From Hylemonella sp. (GTDB lineage: Bacteria > Pseudomonadota > Gammaproteobacteria > Burkholderiales > Burkholderiaceae_C), in NCBI GenBank assembly GCA_030695415.1, contig JAUYQZ010000001.1, positions 1 to 64,000 of the forward strand: 64,000 nucleotides of DNA, read 5' to 3'. The notes beneath the pieces were generated by a model. It was not told where the DNA came from, did no database searches, and saw only the letters and a program-made list of their open reading frames with translations. This document shows, in pieces, positions 61,435 to 64,000 of this stretch; position 1 is the first letter of the stretch, and the number at the start of each line of letters is the position of its first letter. Made by a program: the position numbers and the translations under genes.

Positions 61435-61792
61435 TTTGAACCCCCGTCCGCAAGCCTTGTTCGAGCAGATCTACATGTTTAGCGGTCTGATTTGGATCTC
61501 GCTACTGGCATCGCGCAGTCGCACGCTATGCCAGCCGCCAGCACCCTATTTTCTCGTCCGCTGCTAAGGTACCCAGCCCCGGACCAGCCGATGAAATTAT
61601 CTTTACAGCCGGGAGGCTTGCGCCCCCTTGCCCAGCCCATCGGCCTGCTGTTGTAAAGCTCACTGGCAATTAAGCAGCGAGTGCGAAACGTTCGTCGTTT
61701 GCAGTTAGGTTTTTTGAATCAGTTTTACGAGCACATTCAGCTCGACATGCACCACATCGCGTCCGAACCCACGTCGAAACCAATGCAGCCCC
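61418..61792 (-). ncRNA. ssrA: Transfer-messenger RNA
   Basis: The tmRNA rescues stalled ribosomes and tags their products for proteolysis. The 375-nt sequence begins GGGGCTGCATTGGTTTCGAC and ends with the alanyl acceptor AGCTCCACCA, forming the tRNA-like domain. The tag frame (61670-61702) reads ANDERFALAA and a stop, the usual betaproteobacterial tag. The T-arm (GGGGGTTCAAATCCCCC) is intact. The gene is single-copy in this window and serves as the island's attachment gene. The promoter overlaps the end of gph. Confidence 0.97.
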
Positions 61793-61804
61793 AAGCGTTT
61801 CATT

Positions 61805-62475
<671 letters not shown>

Positions 62476-62479
<4 letters not shown>

Positions 62480-63189
62480 AGTTCAGACTTGCGCGTGGCC
62501 AGCAGGTAGTTGACGCTGGTGTCGTCGCTGAGCCAGTAGCGCCGGGTCAGGGGGTTGTATTCCATGCCGCGCGTGGGGCCCAGCTCCAGACCGGCCTGAC
62601 GGCCATAGCGCGCCAGCTCGCTGGGGCGGATCAGCTTGGCGTACTCGTGCGTGCCGCGCGGCAGCAATTTGAGGATGTACTCGGCGCCGACGATGGCAAA
62701 CAGGAAGGACTTGGGATTGCGGTTGATGGTGGAGAAGAACACCCAGCCCCCGGGCTTGACCAAAGTGGCGCAGGCCTGCACCACGGACGCCGGATCCGGC
62801 ACGTGCTCCAGCATCTCCATGCAGGTCACGACGTCGAAACTGCCGGGCCGCTCGGCCGCCAGCGCCTCGGCCGCCACCTCCCGGTAGTTCACGTTGGGCG
62901 TGCCGGCCTCCAGCGCATGCAACTGGGCCACCTTGAGCGCCTTGCTCGAGAGGTCGATGCCCGTGACCTGCGCGCCCCGGCGCGCCATCGAATCCGACAG
63001 GATGCCCCCTCCACAGCCGACGTCCAGAACCTGCTTGCCGGCCAGCGGCACCATGCCGTTGATCCAGTCCAGCCGCAAGGGGTTGATCTGGTGCAGCGGG
63101 CGGAATTCGCTCTCGGGATCCCACCAGCGGTGGGCCAGCTCGGAAAACTTGGCCAGTTCGGCAGGGTCGGCGTTCACGGTAGTACTCAT
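62476..63189 (-). CDS. ubiG: Ubiquinone biosynthesis O-methyltransferase
   Basis: UbiG methylates two hydroxyl groups in ubiquinone synthesis using S-adenosylmethionine. The 237-residue protein contains [27 protein letters not shown], typical of UbiG, the SAM site [20 protein letters not shown], and the post-motifs [15 protein letters not shown] and [16 protein letters not shown]. The start at 63189 gives the normal length (about 235-240). It is followed directly by gph. Confidence 0.96.
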
Positions 63190-63220
63190 GGCCCGATTAT
63201 CCGGTAGCTCAGAAACCTTT

Positions 63221-63275
63221 CGCCGCAATCCGTGAAACGGATTGCGGCGTAGGCTAACTTCGCGAAGCGAAGTTA
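63221..63275. repeat. Two adjacent perfect hairpins with GAA loops
   Basis: CGCCGCAATCCGT and ACGGATTGCGGCG (63221-63249) and TAACTTCGC and GCGAAGTTA (63255-63275) each enclose GAA. They lie upstream of ubiG, between it and the OmpA terminator, and could be an intergenic repeat or a structured leader. Confidence 0.6.
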
Positions 63276-63297
63276 AGCGCAGCGGCCGGAGCCACAA

Positions 63298-63328
63298 ACA
63301 ACAAACCCCGCCGAAGCGGGGTTTGTTT
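63298..63328 (-). terminator. Intrinsic terminator after the OmpA-family gene
   Basis: ACAAACCCCGC and GCGGGGTTTGT form an 11-bp stem with a CGAA loop. On the minus strand TTTGTTGTTTG follows, 16 bases past the stop. Confidence 0.85.
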
Positions 63329-63343
63329 CAGGTCATCCGGAGA

Positions 63344-63910
63344 TTACCTGTTGGCGCGGGTACCGACCACTTCGATTTCCACGCGGCGGTTCTTGGAACG
63401 GCCTTCGCTCGTGCGGTTGTCAGCCACAGGCTGCTTCTCGCCCTTGCCTTCGGTGTAGACACGGTTCTTGTCGATGCCCTTGGTGGTCAGGTAGGCCTTC
63501 ACGGCTTCCGCACGACGCACCGACAGCTTCTGGTTGTATTCGTCGGTACCGATGGAGTCGGCATGACCCACGGCGATGATGACTTCCAGGTTGATGCCCT
63601 TGACCTTAGCGGCCAGATCGTCCAGCTTCGCCATGGCATCGGGCTTGATGACCGCCTTGTCGAAGTCGAAGAAAGTGTCGGAAGCGTAGGTCACCTTGAC
63701 GGCAGCGGCCGGCGGCGGAGCAGCGGGAGCCGGAGCCGGAGCCGGAGCCGCGACAGGTGCCGGGGCGGGTGCGGGTGCCGGTGCCGGGGCGGGTGCCGGA
63801 GCAGCAGGAGCGGCCTTCGGAGCCGGGGCGGGTTCAGGGGTGGACGCACAACCGGCCATCACAAGTGCGACTGCAGCGAACAGGGCTGCCACGGGATTCA
63901 GTTTTTTCAT
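63344..63910 (-). CDS. OmpA-family outer-membrane lipoprotein
   Basis: A 188-residue protein with an N-terminal lipoprotein-type signal (about 1-21, LVMAGC with Cys21), a Pro/Ala-rich linker (about 25-65, APAP repeats), and an OmpA C-terminal domain (about 75-185). The peptidoglycan-binding core is visible: FFDFDKAVIKPDAMAKLD, GHADSIGTDEYNQKLSVRRAEAV and RTSEGRSKNRRVEIEV, with Asp and Arg that hold diaminopimelate. It tethers the outer membrane to peptidoglycan and is Pal/OmpA-like. The linker is built from repeated GCCGGA-type hexamers in DNA, so its length could vary. Confidence 0.92.
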   Translation of the reverse strand: MKKLNPVAALFAAVALVMAGCASTPEPAPAPKAAPAAPAPAPAPAPAPAPAPVAAPAPAPAPAAPPPAAAVKVTYASDTFFDFDKAVIKPDAMAKLDDLAAKVKGINLEVIIAVGHADSIGTDEYNQKLSVRRAEAVKAYLTTKGIDKNRVYTEGKGEKQPVADNRTSEGRSKNRRVEIEVVGTRANR

Positions 63911-64000
63911 GGTTCTCCTCTAGCGGATTGGGGCCTGAGCGGCACGGCGGTTAAATGGAAGGCATTCATTGCGATGAGCGCCACCCGACTGTCACGGGCA
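63911..64000. other. Upstream region of the OmpA-family gene, no gene seen
   Basis: The last 90 bases carry the ribosome-binding site of the lipoprotein gene (GGAG before the ATG on the minus strand) and no visible frame or hairpin. Confidence 0.5.

Overview
The window is a high-GC bacterial chromosome segment, most likely from a betaproteobacterium of the Burkholderiales, probably Comamonadaceae. The strongest pointers are a tmRNA whose tag reads ANDERFALAA, paired Bug-type solute receptors next to acyl-CoA genes, the metY, ntrBC-glnA and ubiG-gph-ssrA neighbourhoods, and intergenic repeats of a kind I know from this family. The genus cannot be fixed from what is here.

Positions 1-42660 are mostly core chromosome. 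1-7431 holds the start of aroC, a CBS protein, metY with an overlapping hydrolase gene, a DinB-fold enzyme, small membrane proteins and an FAD-linked 2-hydroxyacid dehydrogenase. 7432-9673 is an accessory pocket: two lower-GC genes, each with an RNxxxH motif of the HEPN type, bracketed by two inverted copies of a ~290-bp repeat. 9674-14767 is an acyl-CoA/solute-receptor operon divergent from its likely GntR regulator. 14935-19210 carries the overlapping thyA-EamA-folA genes and exonuclease III. 19217-23986 and 35291-40361 are two paralogous sensor kinase/response regulator pairs, one with GGDEF-EAL output and one with HD-GYP output. Between them lie ntrC, ntrB and glnA (with a sigma-54 promoter), envelope genes and rsuA. 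40595-42615 is an SbtA-like bicarbonate permease gene with a divergent LysR regulator gene.

42671-61434 is an ~18.75-kb integrative island inserted in the 3' end of ssrA (tmRNA). A 17-bp direct repeat marks both ends. A tyrosine integrase gene sits beside ssrA, and paired GGCACACC arm-type sites lie ~65 bp inside each end. The ancestral tmRNA terminator appears stranded at the far left end, with a substitute hairpin supplied by the island. The cargo is defence and DNA damage: a type I restriction-modification operon (hsdM, hsdS, a PD-(D/E)XK/DUF4268 gene, hsdR), a HipA-like kinase gene overlapping a partner gene, an SOS operon (umuD, a 43-codon ORF, umuC) under a near-perfect LexA box, a KAP-type NTPase gene, a YedK/HMCES-like gene, several unknown small genes, and a remnant of a metallophosphatase gene.

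61418-64000 returns to the core: ssrA, gph, ubiG and an OmpA-family lipoprotein gene. The best candidates for undescribed biology are the membrane/cytosolic HEPN-like pair, the HipA-like kinase with its partner, and the tandem ATYTACGT operator next to a small island regulator.
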